Position numbers and translations under genes: made by a program | Notes under the pieces: model-generated | The model's database searches: none | What the model saw: the letters and a program-made list of their open reading frames with translations, nothing else | What the model was told of the DNA's origin: nothing | Part shown: positions 44,231 to 45,034 of the stretch, in pieces | How positions within the stretch are numbered: the first letter of the stretch is position 1 | How the letters are laid out: every line of letters starts with the position of its first letter | From: a virus | IMG/VR virus record: IMGVR_UViG_3300020202_000112 | Location: 1 to 45,034 of that record | Length of the DNA: 45,034 nucleotides | Strand: one strand, 5' to 3'

Positions 44231-44521
44231 GTGCGAAAAATCCCCGTCAGCCGCCGCACCTATTACGGCCTCTGTGTCCTGCTCTTTGCTCTAGCGATGT
44301 GGGGCTATGGCGAGTTTCTGTCGTGGTCCTTCGCCGCCTATGGCGATTGGACGCTTATTGTCCTGCTATTCTGGTTTCTGGTAGCCGCCGCATGGGACGC
44401 TCGCGAGGCCCGTTCAACATCTCGCCCGCGAGCCCAGATTGAGTCAGGAGAAGCTGTTCCGTCGCCTTCTGGGCGAAATCGCTCTTGGGACTTACTAAGG
44501 CGGGGCCGCCACGCCGGATAA
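44231..44521 (+). CDS. Two-helix membrane protein, probable moron
   Basis: Up to 96 residues. Two hydrophobic helices (YYGLCVLLFALAMWGYGEFL and GDWTLIVLLFWFLVAAAWDA) and an Arg-rich tail encoded over the antisense end of the ejection-protein gene. Just upstream are TTGATC (44196-44201), a 17-bp spacer and TATCTT (44219-44224), so transcription would start at or next to the GTG at 44231, giving a leaderless message. Its opposite orientation within the late operon resembles the cassette at 7811. Whether the C-terminal tail is real is uncertain. Confidence 0.55.
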   Translation: MRKIPVSRRTYYGLCVLLFALAMWGYGEFLSWSFAAYGDWTLIVLLFWFLVAAAWDAREARSTSRPRAQIESGEAVPSPSGRNRSWDLLRRGRHAG

Positions 44522-45034
44522 GATGATCCAGCATATCGACATTGCGCTTGGTTAGATGGGTTGCGCCTTGACGGGCAAGGAGGCCAGCCGCAGGGAGAAA
44601 CACTGCCCCTACTGGCCCGCCCATCGCAAAGCCAGTGCCGCCGCTCAGGGCTGACGAGACAACCCCCGTGGGAGCGAACTTACCGAGCATGCGCATGGCA
44701 TTCTCGACAGGGCCACCGCGCGCAACGCGCTTGATCGCTGCCTGCTCTGCTGCGGTAAAGGTGCGCATGAGTTTCTTGTTCTTTGCCAGCGCGCGAAACT
44801 CGGTGCGGATGGCGTTTTCAAGCCCAGAGCCGGAGAACTGAGGAGCGCTGGTCTTGGCGCGCTCCATCATCTCTTGGATGGTTTCCGACTTCTTCAGCTT
44901 CGACCATTGCGAGCGGGCATTGAACAGCGCATTAATGGCCTTGTTTGGATTGCCAGCAACCACGTCCTGCGGGCCAAGGCGCAGCATGAAATCGTCCAGC
45001 TTGTCTACAATGATACCAGCAAGGCGGCGCTCGT
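44355..45034 (-). CDS. Probable internal virion / DNA-ejection protein, C-terminal part
   Basis: This is the continuation of the gene that starts at 1063. It enters at the right window edge and stops at 44355. The C-terminal part has a long charged helical stretch followed by a Gly/Ala-rich hydrophobic segment (GGTGFAMGGPVGAVFLPAAG), which could be a membrane-interacting hairpin, and a basic tail. An internal ATG at 44987 could in principle start a shorter product, but no ribosome site supports it, and the frame is open upstream through the 126-bp overlap into the left edge. The 3' end is covered by a plus-strand reading frame (44231-44521). Confidence 0.65.
   Translation of the reverse strand, partial: ERRLAGIIVDKLDDFMLRLGPQDVVAGNPNKAINALFNARSQWSKLKKSETIQEMMERAKTSAPQFSGSGLENAIRTEFRALAKNKKLMRTFTAAEQAAIKRVARGGPVENAMRMLGKFAPTGVVSSALSGGTGFAMGGPVGAVFLPAAGLLARQGATHLTKRNVDMLDHLIRRGGPALVSPKSDFAQKATEQLLLTQSGLAGEMLNGPRERPMRRLPETRIAGQ
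44909..45034. repeat. 126-bp exact overlap, right copy
   Basis: Second copy of positions 22-147. Joining the two copies gives a circle of about 44,887 bp and restores one uninterrupted virion gene. A genuine short terminal redundancy cannot be excluded from sequence alone, but the repeat has no feature of a packaging end and sits in the middle of a gene. Confidence 0.9.

Overview
The window looks like an essentially complete genome of a temperate, short-tailed (podovirus-like) phage. Positions 22-147 are repeated exactly at 44909-45034, and one gene (GTG at 1063, stop at 44355) is only whole when the ends are joined, so the molecule is circular or circularly permuted at about 44.9 kb. The host is probably an alphaproteobacterium, perhaps Hyphomicrobiales. 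The evidence is a GcrA-type regulator, a Pam3-gp28-type holin, a DUF5681 small terminase, a tRNA-Thr(GGU)-derived attP, and tail proteins of a type I associate with that group. No lineage search was possible.

Layout. (1) 1-19 kb and 42.5-45 kb, minus strand: the late virion operon. In transcription order it holds a short leader gene, TerS, TerL, two small genes, a P22-type portal, a small gene, scaffold, N4-gp56-type major capsid protein, decoration-like protein, strong terminator, TPR glycosyltransferase, methyltransferase, GT-A glycosyltransferase, adaptor-like protein, a repeat-rich protein with an SleB-like hydrolase domain, a P22 gp10-like stabilisation protein, several internal-virion candidates, and across the junction a tail fibre and its assembly protein. 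Two plus-strand cassettes (7811-8149 and 44231-44521) interrupt it and look like morons. (2) 19.2-25.2 kb, minus strand: regulatory and DNA-metabolism genes (HTH-GIY-YIG fusion, DUF1376, GcrA, adenine methyltransferase, HPPC-motif protein, PD-(D/E)XK nuclease). A promoter, palindromic operator and terminator at 19109-19192 separate this block from the late operon. (3) 25.2-27.3 kb: immunity-like region with two small HTH proteins and two near-identical operators. (4) 27.3-36.1 kb, plus strand: early operon of many short, overlapping genes, including Erf recombinase, two HNH endonucleases, a probable excisionase overlapping a tyrosine integrase, and attP. (5) 36.1-42.0 kb, minus strand: metallophosphoesterase, HEXXH protein, and a lysis block with Rz/Rz1-like proteins, holin, amidase, GH108 muramidase, a secreted serine protease and a ClpP-like secreted protein. 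(6) 42.0-42.4 kb: a ribbon-helix-helix regulator and a small membrane protein on the plus strand.

Working model (inference). Small HTH repressors acting at AACAAAA-TTTGTATT operators hold the lysogenic state. The early operon supplies recombination and integration functions. A factor encoded just upstream of the late promoter may relieve the leader terminator and switch on packaging, head and tail genes. A ribbon-helix-helix protein may control the lysis side through AAAATACG palindromes. No polymerase, helicase or primase is recognisable, so replication probably relies on the host.
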